A DNA stretch of 64,000 nt from Charina bottae (lineage: Eukaryota > Chordata > Lepidosauria > Squamata > Charinaidae): the NCBI GenBank assembly GCA_023362775.1, contig JALMGJ010000001.1, positions 68,294,501-68,358,500 on the forward strand, read 5' to 3'. Shown piece by piece: positions 1 through 9,345 of this stretch. The stretch's first letter is position 1, and the number at the start of each line of letters is the position of its first letter. A program made the position numbers and the translations under genes. The notes under the pieces are model-generated. The model was not told the origin of the DNA. It ran no database searches and worked only from the letters and a program-made list of their open reading frames with translations.

Positions 1-599
1 TCCACTCTGTCTGGATGTTCCAAGTGGTCTTATTAGAGTACATATGTATGTGTTTTGAATAATATTTCCCATATAGACATCTATGAGTTATTAGCATTTA
101 TAAGATGTTGCTAAATGGTGCTACAGTTGTAAGCAGCACGTAAATGTGATTTTAAACAGAAACGGAAGGGAAAATCGCTCTTCCTGAAGCCAGGAACAAT
201 AACCAGGCATTTTAGGATTTTAGAAAGGGGGATCTTCATGTAGAAGTGAAAAATATGAAACGCAAAAGTGTGAACACAGCAAAGATATTAAGGACCCAGC
301 GGAAAACTGCGCATTCTGTGTTGGAAGGAAGCAAATGTGTTGTGGTCCAAGGTGTTAATGAGCTCGCCCTTTTCTCTGTTCAGAAACAGGAACGCCTGAA
401 AAATATGGAAGTGTCCCTAACTATATGGTGTTTCTATTTATAGTGTGCCAATCATAAAATAGTGTTGTGTACTTTTTTTAATTGAGATTTAAAAAAATAA
501 AGCAACACTTACTTTAATCTGGATGCCATATTATATTAGTCTCAATGAGATTTATGGAGCTTATTTCAAAGTAAAACATGCACAAAATTGCAGTTATAT
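1..599. other. No recognisable feature (A/T-rich)
   Basis: A/T-rich sequence without a gene, tandem array or repeat that I recognise. Short open frames here have no protein-like composition. Confidence 0.5.
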
Positions 600-790
600 A
601 GATGCCAATTCAAAGGTGAGACCTCTACTGCTTGGTGGGACTTCTTCTCCTTCTTTGGAATTGGAACGTAAACTGACCTTTTCCAATCCTGTGGCCACTG
701 TTGAGTTTTCCAAATTTGTTGGCATATTGAGTGCAGCACTTTAACAGCATCATCTTTTAGGATTTTAAATACCTCAGCTGGGATACTGTC
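600..790 (-). mobile_element. Bov-B (RTE) LINE relic, reverse transcriptase fragment
   Basis: Read on the minus strand, this stretch translates to a Bov-B reverse-transcriptase segment containing 'DSIPAEVFKILKDDAVKV' and then 'SICQQIWKTQQWPQDWKRS'. I know this run from the RTE/Bov-B family, where it lies upstream of the YADD motif. Both ends are truncated and no flanking duplication was found. The copy is old but still largely in frame. It represents a different part of the RT from the two Bov-B copies at 22 and 59 kb. Confidence 0.8.
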
Positions 791-1527
791 TTCTCTGCTA
801 ATTTAATGGAATAATCAGTGGCAAAGCATATGGTTATCAACCAACAAAGCTATCGCTTTCTTGAGCTCAGTGGGCCATGCTCCCATGAAAGTGTGCTTAG
901 GATTGCAGTCAAATCAATTCTTATAATTGGTTGACAGATAACCTTCCTGATTGTTAAAGGCAGTTGTAAGATATTTCAAAAGACTTGGTTTCACGTGAAC
1001 AAGACGGAATGTTGACTTTTTAAACCTGAACATCCAGCCTTTGGCTTGAGAAACAATTGGTGGCACCATTATGAAACCAAACAGCAACTACCAAAATTGC
1101 ACTGCATTTTTAAGAATGTAGGTTTCATCAATCTTTTATTACAAACATTTGAGGACAGTTTTTCAATTGTTTATTGTTGTTGTTGCTTCATTTGTGAGCC
1201 ACAAAACTGAACAAAAGACAAATATGTGTTCTTTCAAATCAGGGGTAGGCAACTTGCCGATGGACATTTGGCCACACATTTATCAGATTCCCTGCCTCAT
1301 TCTTTACTACTTTAATATTTTTAAGAATGAAGTGACTTGGGAGAAAGATTATCCACTTTTCTTATTGTTGTATAGTTCACAGAGGGAAAGGAGAAATGCT
1401 TAATTGTAAAGTAAAAACAGTAATCTTAATATTGTATGGCAAAGCAGAAGTCTCTAGTATCATGTGTATTTACAAGAATACTTCTGTCATGGTTAGGCGA
1501 AGAACAACGCTGAGCCTCGGAATTAAG
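791..1527. other. Unannotated stretch with a lone hAT-like end
   Basis: No gene seen. CAGGGGTAGGCAAC at 1240-1253 resembles the 5' terminus of hAT (Charlie-like) MITEs, but I found no matching right end, so it is at most a solo end. Confidence 0.3.
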
Positions 1528-1535
1528 CTCTAAAT

Positions 1536-1825
1536 CAGAGCTTTCCAAACTTTTCATGTTGGTGACACACACCAATGGTGGCGGCGTGGTGGTGGCGCAG
1601 CCTGTGGTGTCCTGGTGTGTCGCGCGCAAACCCAGAAGCACTGATGGGAACCGGAAGAAGCGGCACCCCCGCCAATACGCGCCACCGCCACCACCGCAGC
1701 GTTGATTGGCGGAGGTGCCGCTTCTTCCGGTTCCCCCCATCAGCGCTTCCGGGTTTGTGTGCGACACACCAGGACACCGCAGGCGACACAGTAGTGTGTC
1801 GCGACACACACTTTGGAAAGCTATG
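1536..1825. mobile_element. hAT-type MITE, GC-rich hairpin
   Basis: The element starts CAGAGCTTTCCAAAC and ends TTTGGAAAGCTATG, an imperfect terminal inverted repeat. It is flanked by CTCTAAAT (1528-1535) and CTCTAGAC (1826-1833), an imperfect 8-bp duplication as expected for hAT. The interior is a long imperfect palindrome: the arm at 1645-1665 (ggaaccggaagaagcggc) pairs with the one at 1717-1735. It is rich in GTGTGTCGCGACACA-like words. No transposase is present. It belongs to the same family as 26382-26636. Confidence 0.75.
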
Positions 1826-1833
1826 CTCTAGAC

Positions 1834-2790
1834 CTTTATTGTTCTACCTTACACAGAATCTTGCCAAACTAAGCCACACGAAGCAGTTCTCTGGGGAAAA
1901 ACCCCAGGCGCTCTAAGGCAGATCCAGCCTGACCTTCTTGGATGGGCGCCCAAGGTCTTTGAGGCTGGGAACGCACTTCTCACCCTGGAAAGTGCCCCCT
2001 CCTCCTTCACCCACAATCTCCATAACATCACCTTCTCCCTCAGAGACAGATTCCATCACAACTTCTGACCCCACAGAGGCTCCACAGGCCCTCATAAGAA
2101 ATCAGTAGTTGCTGGCTACAGCCCATTGTTTGGTTTGGAAGTGGGCCACCTATAAAGGAAAGCTGGGGATTGTTAGGAGCATCCTGGGGGCTACCCAGAA
2201 CAGCTAAGAACAACTTCATTACAGTATAACCTCCATTCCACAGATTACAGTTGTAGCAGACAAAATTGTCCTTCAGACTTCACCCAAAGTCCTTTGTTTC
2301 TGAAGCAGTCCGGATGATTGGTGCAATTGACCTCATTTGGGTAATTATTACATAGCTGACATTTTATTACATAATTCAGTTACATAACTGATGTCATTTT
2401 TGTCCATTTGTAAATGGATGTTATGACACTTAGAGAAATTTGGGTTTGACATTTGGCTTTAATGAACACCCCTTCCCTCCAAATGGTCTGTTAAATAAAG
2501 ATTTTATTGTTCTTTGTCTTTGGGTGATTTTTTTTACCTGTGTAAAGTTGCCCTTTTGTGAATGGGTAACCCCCTCATGGAAACCATGTTATATACTCTC
2601 AAAACTTCGGATATCCACCAGCCGTTTTCCACCATGTAAGCTTTCCCACCACTTTTTCCATCTTTTCACACACACAAAAAAGAAGGTAGGAGAGATAGAA
2701 GACTATCATAGTATCTTCTGATGAATAGTATGGGAGCCATTTGTCTAGAAGTACCCTCAAATTTCCAAGTGGCGCAATCTCTCAGGGTAT
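1834..2790. other. No recognisable feature
   Basis: Unique-looking sequence with no gene, array or repeat I can name. Confidence 0.45.
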
Positions 2791-3056
2791 ATTATGCACA
2801 TAATTTAAATAAGCGATAGTGGGCCAAATGCATGACTAGCCGATTTAGAAATGGCTCGTGTTTAATTCAGCCATAGGCTTGTCTGCTTTTTTGCTTAAAT
2901 GAATTATTGCAATATTACTGGTTCTGACTTGCAGTATACCCTTATTGAGTTGAGAAGGGTGTTTCCTCCAGACAATAGGAATTAACCATGAGCCATTTCT
3001 AAATAAGCTAGTTATATAGTGGGCTCAGAATCACTTTTTTAGATTATGTGCATAAT
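2791..3056. mobile_element. MITE with ~80-bp terminal inverted repeats
   Basis: The left arm (from 2791, ATTATGCACATAAT) and the right arm (ending ATTATGTGCATAAT at 3056) are inverted copies over about 80 bp. The shared blocks are the TTAGAAATGGCTC core and the TTAATTC inner edge. The interior of about 100 bp is non-coding. The repeat stops sharply at ATTATGCAC on both sides. The superfamily is not clear to me and no convincing target duplication was found. Confidence 0.65.
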
Positions 3057-3517
3057 GCATAGAGAAGCTGTTCCTCGTTCAAACAGCCAAGCAATTTGAG
3101 TGCACTTCCAGACAGATGACTCCTAGTGAGCTACCCTCCATTACCCTGTTGTTTTCTCTGAAGAGCCCATTTCCTCATGCTTAGTTAGGGCAGGAGAAGT
3201 GCCACTTGGTTTCAAAATAAACTTCAACCAGTTTTGGTCCCAGATCCTATGACTCTTTGCTGCTTCATGATTGACTGTATGGAGGACAAGTGAACAATCT
3301 GAGGGCTCAAGGTTGCCTGAAGTTTGCAAAGCTTTGGGTGTGTCCCCCTCCCAAACTCCTCTATCACTTCTATATTTTGATATGGCTCAATAGTGTCCCC
3401 TAGGGTGTTTGGAAAGATGGCACTGTGCTGGTTCGCTTTTCTTTGCAAGATGCATTCCCAAATTAAGTGAGGTTAGTTGTCTAAAGAAAGAAGAGGACAG
3501 AAGGCCAAGATGCAATC
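3057..3517. other. No recognisable feature
   Basis: No gene or repeat identified; the short ORFs are in random composition. Confidence 0.45.
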
Positions 3518-3525
3518 TCTTAAAC

Positions 3526-3764
3526 CAGGGGTGGGCAACATCAGGCCCGCGGGCCGTATACGGCCCGCGGGGCTTCCGCCCACAAACCCCACCTCTTCCA
3601 CACAATTGGCTCCCGCCCACAAGCCCCACCCCCCAGTGCTTGTGATTGGCTCCCGCCCGCAAACTCCAGCTCCCGGTCCGCAGAAATCCCAGAAAACCCG
3701 CCCCCCGGTCCCCTGTTATAAATATCCAAATGGCCCTTGGCAGAAAAAAGGTTCCCCACCCCTG
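3526..3764. mobile_element. hAT (Charlie-like) MITE
   Basis: Left terminus CAGGGGTGGGCAAC and right terminus GTTCCCCACCCCTG form the inverted repeat. The 8-bp duplication TCTTAAAC is perfect (3518-3525 and 3765-3772). The interior is GC-rich and contains a perfect 26-bp palindrome at 3546-3571. It has no transposase, so it is non-autonomous. Confidence 0.85.
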
Positions 3765-3772
3765 TCTTAAAC

Positions 3773-5186
3773 CATCCTTCCTACAATGAACTCTGCGTAC
3801 GTTCTGAAAGTTTATAACTAGTTTAGTTAGACAACTGTCACTGATTTTATTTGGAATTCTGTGTGTATGATTGTTGCCTTCCCTTTGCCTTTTGGTTTCC
3901 TTCTCTTTCTTAGATAAATGCCTTTTAATAACATGTGATCTGGGTCTACTGTTTTAAAAGGAAATTGAGAGCTTTCTTCATATGAAAGATTACTTAATGG
4001 TTGCCCAGCTACCCCTTGTGTTTTCAGGATATTCAGAAGGTTTTGTTAAGTTCTGTATTTTTCGACTTTGAGTAGGAAGATCTGAGCCATCTCCCTTTCT
4101 ACATTTCCCCCACTGCAGTCTGAAACACTCTGCAATAGCATTTGGTGAATTATAATTTTTAATGTCACAGAAAAGAATAATAATTTCATCCAATCATATT
4201 AACTATCTAATAAATTGTATTACATTTAATTACATTTAAATTATATTAAATGAAATTTAGTTTTGTCCTGGCGGACCCAACCCATTTTTATGCAGCCCTA
4301 CCCACTTTTGCAGTACGGCCTCCTCACTTCACTCAAAGGTGAAGTGTGGTTCTCAGCTAAATGACAATAACAGTTGGATACCCCTTCATTACACCCATGC
4401 TATTGTGTGCTATTCAATGAAGCTGTTTTTTTCCTCCTGAACTAGACATTATTCTTTGCTGGATTGCTAGATCTGATCTGGGAGAATTATTGCTTCAACA
4501 AAAGGTTGCCTTTTGCTGCATCCAAGTGTACCTCCACTCAAGGCATTTGTGCCACTCCAGGATGGACAGAGTGCCCTGTGATCTCATGACGTTGCTCCTC
4601 TTCAGCAGATGAGTTTATTTCATTCCAGTTCAACTTCAGTGCAACCAATGAGTCCAGTTTTTCACCTGGAACACTGGTGCTCTGCAGAGCTTGGGGAGGA
4701 AAACAATGAGCTCTTGAGCTCTCCTTGACACACAGACTCCCAACACACACACCAAATAAGCTTAACCCAAGGTGGCATCTACCATTTCAGCATTCACAGC
4801 TCTTTTAAATTGTGGTAAGAGGGATAGTGCTATGGCAGTTGAACCCGTTTAAGTGATTTCCCCCTCTCAGTGTTTTTTTACAAAGCCCCAAAGAAGCAAA
4901 CACAGCATGGGAGGAAAACTGCTGGTCAGGAGGAAGCAGCTCATGTGATATACTTAGTGTTTCAAGGTTCGCTACAATGAGGATTTACAATCTGAGTCTG
5001 TTTGAACGTGTTTCTGCAGGTTTGGGGAGTAAAAACAGTGGTAGAATAGAAGTAACCAAAACAGCCAGAATTCTGGGCAGTTGTTTTCCAGAAAAACTAT
5101 GTGATAGTAGTTAAAGGGCGGCGGGGGGGGGGGGGGTGAACTGGTATTTCTGCAGAAGATCTCTTAAGGTGAACAGAAATTCTGTA
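3773..5186. other. No recognisable gene; poly-G run
   Basis: Non-coding. A G-rich run at about 5117-5137 is the only simple-sequence feature. Confidence 0.45.
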
Positions 5187-5290
5187 GACCAGCCTTTCCC
5201 AAACAGATAGCTTCTGGATTTTTGGGGAATGCAACTCCCAGAATTTACTAAATCACTATTTCCAGTATCCCCAGCCAGTACTGAGAAATG
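5187..5290. repeat. Probable hAT MITE remnant
   Basis: Contains 'gcctttcccaa...gaatgcaactcccagaa', the word pattern of the short hAT-like MITEs at 43.6 and 45.6 kb, but the ends are decayed and no duplication is visible. Confidence 0.35.
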
Positions 5291-5740
5291 CCTGGAGATG
5301 GACACCCATGCATAATAGGGAATTTTCTCCTCTATTTAAGGGCAGCAAATTTATAGGGGAAAGTCCATCCTGCTGAAATTGTAAATTACTTCTAGTGGAC
5401 TGTGTTTATATTCTCCTGTACAAAATCCTTTTATTACAGTTTTTGAAAAGTGGCATATAAATAGTTCCTAATAAATCTAGTCAGTATAGGGCCTGCCCCA
5501 CTCATACCATTTTCCCAAACTCAGATTGTTTGAAAAAGTTCTGCCGTACTGTTTCGCCTTATTTAAAATCCCAGTGGAATGCTGGACATAAAGTACTGGA
5601 AGGACTGAAATTGGAAACATGTTTCAAGGGGGTATATTACTTGGTGGCTTCCAAAAATGGGTCCTTTAAAAGTCCTTAAGGCATAAACCTATGTAACTGA
5701 ATACACATTAGCAAAGGATGTTATCTAACGGTGGATACAA

Positions 5741-5935
5741 AAGATAAAACTTTAGATAAGACAGTATGTACATTGTAGAACTGGTTACCAGAGGGGTGAT
5801 GGGATGAGTCCCTGTTCACTACGTGTGTCAAGACAGAGGCTAGACAGTCATCTGTGGATGATGCTTGAATGTGGATTTCTGTACTGCACTGAGAGTTGGA
5901 CTTGATGGCCTGAATGTCCAAATCAGAATTCTATG
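5741..5935 (+). mobile_element. CR1-type LINE 3' end fragment
   Basis: Reads like a sauropsid CR1 3' region: 'gtagaactggttaccagag', then 'gatgatgcttgaatgtgga', then 'gttggacttgatggcctg', and finally 'agaattctatg', close to the usual attctatgattc-type CR1 terminus. 5'-truncated and diverged. Confidence 0.6.
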
Positions 5936-6032
5936 GATATGCATATTTCACTTTTTTTTAAAAGTCCAGCTGCAGAGTCGCTCCCATCTACTCCCAAACA
6001 TGCAACAATTCTACTATCTATCACGAATGAGC

Positions 6033-6045
6033 CAGACATGTACAG
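6033..6045. repeat. Target-site duplication, left, of PLE dimer
   Basis: CAGACATGTACAG occurs here and again at 12119-12131, immediately outside the two ends of the Penelope-like insertion. It shows that the whole 6-kb inverted structure entered in a single event. Confidence 0.9.
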
Positions 6046-6132
6046 TATGTCTATGAAGGTTCTCAGTCATCCAGGTGGAATTGTCTGTAGCTTGAATCAT
6101 GTCAACTGGATTTCTATTTTCTTAATGGAAAC

Positions 6133-6163
6133 GTTTCGCTCCTTATCCAAGGGGCTTCTTCAG
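6133..6163 (-). ncRNA. Hammerhead-ribozyme-like core (left copy)
   Basis: On the minus strand CTGAAGA is followed by GCCCCTT/GGAT/AAGGAGC, a stem-loop with one C·A mismatch, and then GAAAC: the CUGANGA-stem II-GAAA layout of a hammerhead. Hammerhead motifs in PLE terminal repeats are described in the literature. I could not place a convincing cleavage triplet or stems I and III, so activity is unproven. Confidence 0.55.
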
Positions 6164-6290
6164 TCTGAGCAAAGTTGGTAAGGGAATCCTAAATATGTTC
6201 CTAGGTAGCTGTGTGACCTTAAGCCTGGGGCTAGGTCATGGTTATATTGAGATGTAATTTTTAAGTCCTTTTATCATCTAATGGAGGGTC

Positions 6291-6360
6291 ATTAATTAAT
6301 TAATTAATTAATTAATCATTAATTAATTAATCATTAATTAATTAATTCATTAATTAATTA
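6291..6360. repeat. (TTAA)n tract in PLE 3' UTR
   Basis: About 70 bp of TTAATTAA units, interrupted by CATT and TTCATT. It lies directly after the ORF on the minus strand and supplies the stop codon (complement of 6358-6360). The same tract appears at 9055-9124 and 11842-11911, but it is missing from the related insertions at 20 and 54 kb. Confidence 0.9.
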
Positions 6361-8766
6361 ATGGTCGTTAAAAACACCATGCTGCTGTTGAGCTTCTGAA
6401 ATGGTCTTAATCTTCCTAGGCACAGAAGACAACACGGGGAGGAAGATGGGGGAGAGTTTGTGCCTGAGGCCCCCACCTCTATTCAAGGAAGGATTTTCCA
6501 AGTTGGCATAAATGGATTCCTTGACCCCTCTCTCAAACCACCTATCTTCTCTGTCTAAAATGTGAACATTAATGTCCTCAAATGAGTGTCCTTTTTCTTT
6601 TAGATGAAGATAAACTGCTGACTCTGGTCCTGTGGTGTTATTTCTCCTGTGTTGTGCCATCCTCCTGTACATAGGTTGTTTGGTTTCTCCAATGTAGAGT
6701 TCAGAGCACTCCTCACTGCACTGGATTGCATAAACTACATTGCTTTTCTTATGTTTTGGAGTTTGATCTTTGGGGTGTACAAGCCTCTGTCTCAGTGTGT
6801 TGGTGGGTTTGAAATATACAGGTATGTGGTGTTTGCCAAATATCCGTTTTATCTTTTCAGACACGCCAGCCATGTAGGGAATGACCAGGTTCTTTCGTTT
6901 ACTCTGAGTCTCAGCCCTATCTGTCGCTGTTTTAGGTCTGGTAGATTTAGATTTGGTGAAGGCCCAATTTGGATATCCACAGGCCTTCAGGGCTGTTCTC
7001 AGGTGCTGATTTTCATTCTTTTTGGAATCCATGGAGGTGGGGATGGTTTCTGCTCTGTGTGACAATGTCCTGATGACTCCTAGTTTGTGCTGCAGTGGAT
7101 GGTGGGAGTCAAACATCAGATATTGATCTGTGTGTGTGGGTTTCCTGTAGATCCCTATTTCTAGCTTGCCACCGGTCCCAATGAGGACTTCACAGTCTAG
7201 GAATGCCAGTCTGTTGTCCTTGGTGTCTTCTCTGGTGAAGCTAATGTTGGCATCTATAGTGTTTATATGGTCCGTGAAGGCCTGTACTTCCTGGGCCTTG
7301 ATTTTGACCCAGGTGTCATCCACATACCTAAACCAGTGGGTGGGCACCGTTCCCTGGAATGTGTTGAGTGCTTTCTTCTCCACTTCTTCCATGTATAAAT
7401 TGGCCACAATGGGTGACACAGGAGAACCCATGGCACAGCCGTGTTTTTGTCTGTAAAAGTCACCTCTGTATGTGAAATAAGTGGTGTTAAGACACAGGTC
7501 CAGAAGATGGCAGATTTGGTTTGGGTTGAGATGGCTTCTCCTTTCCAGGGTGCTGTCCTCTTCTAGTCTCTTCCTGACAGCGGATAGAGCATGAGTGGTG
7601 GGGATGCTGGTGAAAAGGGAGGACACATCAAAGGAGACCATAGTTTCATCTGTATCCAGTTTCAGGATCTTTGCTTTGGAAACAAATTCTTCCGAATTAT
7701 GGATGTGGTGTTCAGAGTGTCCAACTAGAGGTGCTAGTATGGTAGAGAGGTGTTTGGCAATGTTGTATGTTACCGAATTGATGCTGCTGACTATGGGTCG
7801 GAGGGGTGTTCCTTCCTTGTGGATCTTAGGAAGTCCGTAGATGCAGGGGATGGCTTCTCCAGGATACAGACGGTGGTAGGTAATCCTATCGATGGAGCCA
7901 TCATGTTCCAATTGTTTCAAACTGTCTATTGCCTTTTTCTTGTAATTGTTGGTGGGGTCTCTTTTCAGTTTTTCATATGTATGGTGATCCTCCAAAAGTG
8001 AGGTAATTTTATTGTGGTAGTCTGCAGTGTTTAGAACCACTGTACATCTTCCTTTGTCAGCAGGTAAAATGGTGATGGTTTCATCTTTGCTGAGGGCTGT
8101 CAGGGCTCTCCTCTCTTGGACGGTAAGGTTGGGGGGAGGAGGTTGAGCACTGGACAGAGCTGCAGATATTTTAAGCCGGAGTTGTTCTGCTTCTTCAAAA
8201 GGTAGGTGGTTGTTGTGGATGGCAGATTCTGTGGCTGTAATGAGCTCCACAACCGGAACTTGCTTGGGAGTGATGGCAAAATTAAGACCTTTGGCTAGGA
8301 CATCTCTCTCTGGTTGGGTAAGTTCTCTGTCTGAGAGATTTTTCACCCACATGTTCTTTTTGTCCTCTGTGGTCCTGTTGTTGTTGTTCCTCCCAGTGGT
8401 TTCTCCAGTTCCTTGTTTCTGCTTGCTGCGAGAAAGAAGAATGTCAAATTTCTTAGTTTGCCTCTCCTTTGTCTTGTGATGCTGGGCCAGCTGTACTTTA
8501 TTGCCAAGCTGAATAACTCTATCCAGGATTGGGTCAGGAAGGGTGGCTGTGAGTTCCTGGTGAATGTTTTCAAAATTGTATTGCAGGGCATCAATGGTGA
8601 AGTGGACTTGCCTTATTCTTTCATTTAGAAGATGTCTTTGTGCCTGCTGCAGGATCTGCTCTGCTCTGTGACCCTTAACTGTAGATTGCAGGCGTAGGCT
8701 TGTCGGGATGAGTCTCTGTTGTCTGCATCTGAGGTTAAAACGTAGGTGGTTTCTATAGTCTGCCAC
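6358..8766 (-). CDS. Penelope-like polyprotein: reverse transcriptase + GIY-YIG endonuclease (left copy, 5'-truncated)
   Basis: This frame matches residues 41-842 of the right-hand copy without a visible difference, starting at an ordinary Val codon (GTG) rather than a true start. The open frame extends about 30 bp further upstream to a stop created at the junction near 8798, so the native N-terminus is lost. Landmarks (left numbering): DKGR near 237, LPKIH near 312, RT motif A with Asp about 380, motif B GCAMGSPVSP near 443, motif C YVDD near 481. The GIY-YIG domain (VVYAIQC...LYIGET) lies near 677-695, followed by the conserved Arg, His, Glu (KESIYANL) and Asn (SLN) positions. The protein would reverse-transcribe element RNA at a nick made by its endonuclease. 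No frameshift or internal stop is visible, but with no start or promoter next to it this copy is probably not expressed as a complete protein. Confidence 0.92.
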   Translation of the reverse strand: MADYRNHLRFNLRCRQQRLIPTSLRLQSTVKGHRAEQILQQAQRHLLNERIRQVHFTIDALQYNFENIHQELTATLPDPILDRVIQLGNKVQLAQHHKTKERQTKKFDILLSRSKQKQGTGETTGRNNNNRTTEDKKNMWVKNLSDRELTQPERDVLAKGLNFAITPKQVPVVELITATESAIHNNHLPFEEAEQLRLKISAALSSAQPPPPNLTVQERRALTALSKDETITILPADKGRCTVVLNTADYHNKITSLLEDHHTYEKLKRDPTNNYKKKAIDSLKQLEHDGSIDRITYHRLYPGEAIPCIYGLPKIHKEGTPLRPIVSSINSVTYNIAKHLSTILAPLVGHSEHHIHNSEEFVSKAKILKLDTDETMVSFDVSSLFTSIPTTHALSAVRKRLEEDSTLERRSHLNPNQICHLLDLCLNTTYFTYRGDFYRQKHGCAMGSPVSPIVANLYMEEVEKKALNTFQGTVPTHWFRYVDDTWVKIKAQEVQAFTDHINTIDANISFTREDTKDNRLAFLDCEVLIGTGGKLEIGIYRKPTHTDQYLMFDSHHPLQHKLGVIRTLSHRAETIPTSMDSKKNENQHLRTALKACGYPNWAFTKSKSTRPKTATDRAETQSKRKNLVIPYMAGVSEKIKRIFGKHHIPVYFKPTNTLRQRLVHPKDQTPKHKKSNVVYAIQCSEECSELYIGETKQPMYRRMAQHRRNNTTGPESAVYLHLKEKGHSFEDINVHILDREDRWFERGVKESIYANLENPSLNRGGGLRHKLSPIFLPVLSSVPRKIKTISEAQQQHGVFNDH

Positions 8767-8797
8767 CTTTCTTGCTGTCTTCTCGAATTTCCTTACA

Positions 8798-9345
8798 GCA
8801 GTTTATCTTCATCTAAAAGAAAAAGGACACTCATTTGAGGACATTAATGTTCACATTTTAGACAGAGAAGATAGGTGGTTTGAGAGAGGGGTCAAGGAAT
8901 CCATTTATGCCAACTTGGAAAATCCTTCCTTGAATAGAGGTGGGGGCCTCAGGCACAAACTCTCCCCCATCTTCCTCCCCGTGTTGTCTTCTGTGCCTAG
9001 GAAGATTAAGACCATTTCAGAAGCTCAACAGCAGCATGGTGTTTTTAACGACCATTAATTAATTAATGAATTAATTAATTAATGATTAATTAATTAATGA
9101 TTAATTAATTAATTAATTAATTAATGACCCTCCATTAGATGATAAAAGGACTTAAAAATTACATCTCAATATAACCATGACCTAGCCCCAGGCTTAAGGT
9201 CACACAGCTACCTAGGAACATATTTAGGATTCCCTTACCAACTTTGCTCAGACTGAAGAAGCCCCTTGGATAAGGAGCGAAACGTTTCCATTAAGAAAAT
9301 AGAAATCCAGTTGACATGATTCAAGCTACAGACAATTCCACCTGG
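8798..9345 (+). mobile_element. PLE partial tandem unit (pLTR-like)
   Basis: From 'cagtttatcttcatctaaaag' onward this repeats the right copy's sequence from about 11587: the last ~85 codons of the ORF, the stop, the (TTAA)n tract and the 3' UTR. It then runs without a break into the start of the second copy. It is therefore the 3' part of an upstream tandem unit, the arrangement called a pseudo-LTR in PLEs. At its left edge the joint with the inverted copy shows only about 1 bp of possible overlap. Confidence 0.88.
9253..9283 (+). ncRNA. Hammerhead-ribozyme-like core (central terminal repeat)
   Basis: CTGAAGA, an imperfect stem II and GAAAC, as in the outer copies. Placed just upstream of the intact ORF, it would be transcribed in the 5' leader, where self-cleavage could define the 5' end of the RNA. 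The secondary structure outside stem II is not resolved. Confidence 0.55.

Noticed and set aside
1426..1809. 127-codon minus-strand frame over the GC-rich MITE
   Set aside because: Low-complexity translation of a palindromic MITE.
6291..6360. (TTAA)n as piggyBac target or a CRISPR-like array
   Set aside because: It is a simple tract inside a PLE 3' UTR with no inverted termini and no spacer structure.
6649..7062. Plus-strand frame of 137 codons inside the left PLE copy (and its mirror at 11140-11553)
   Set aside because: It is the antisense shadow of the RT/GIY-YIG gene; both copies show it only because they are inverted duplicates.
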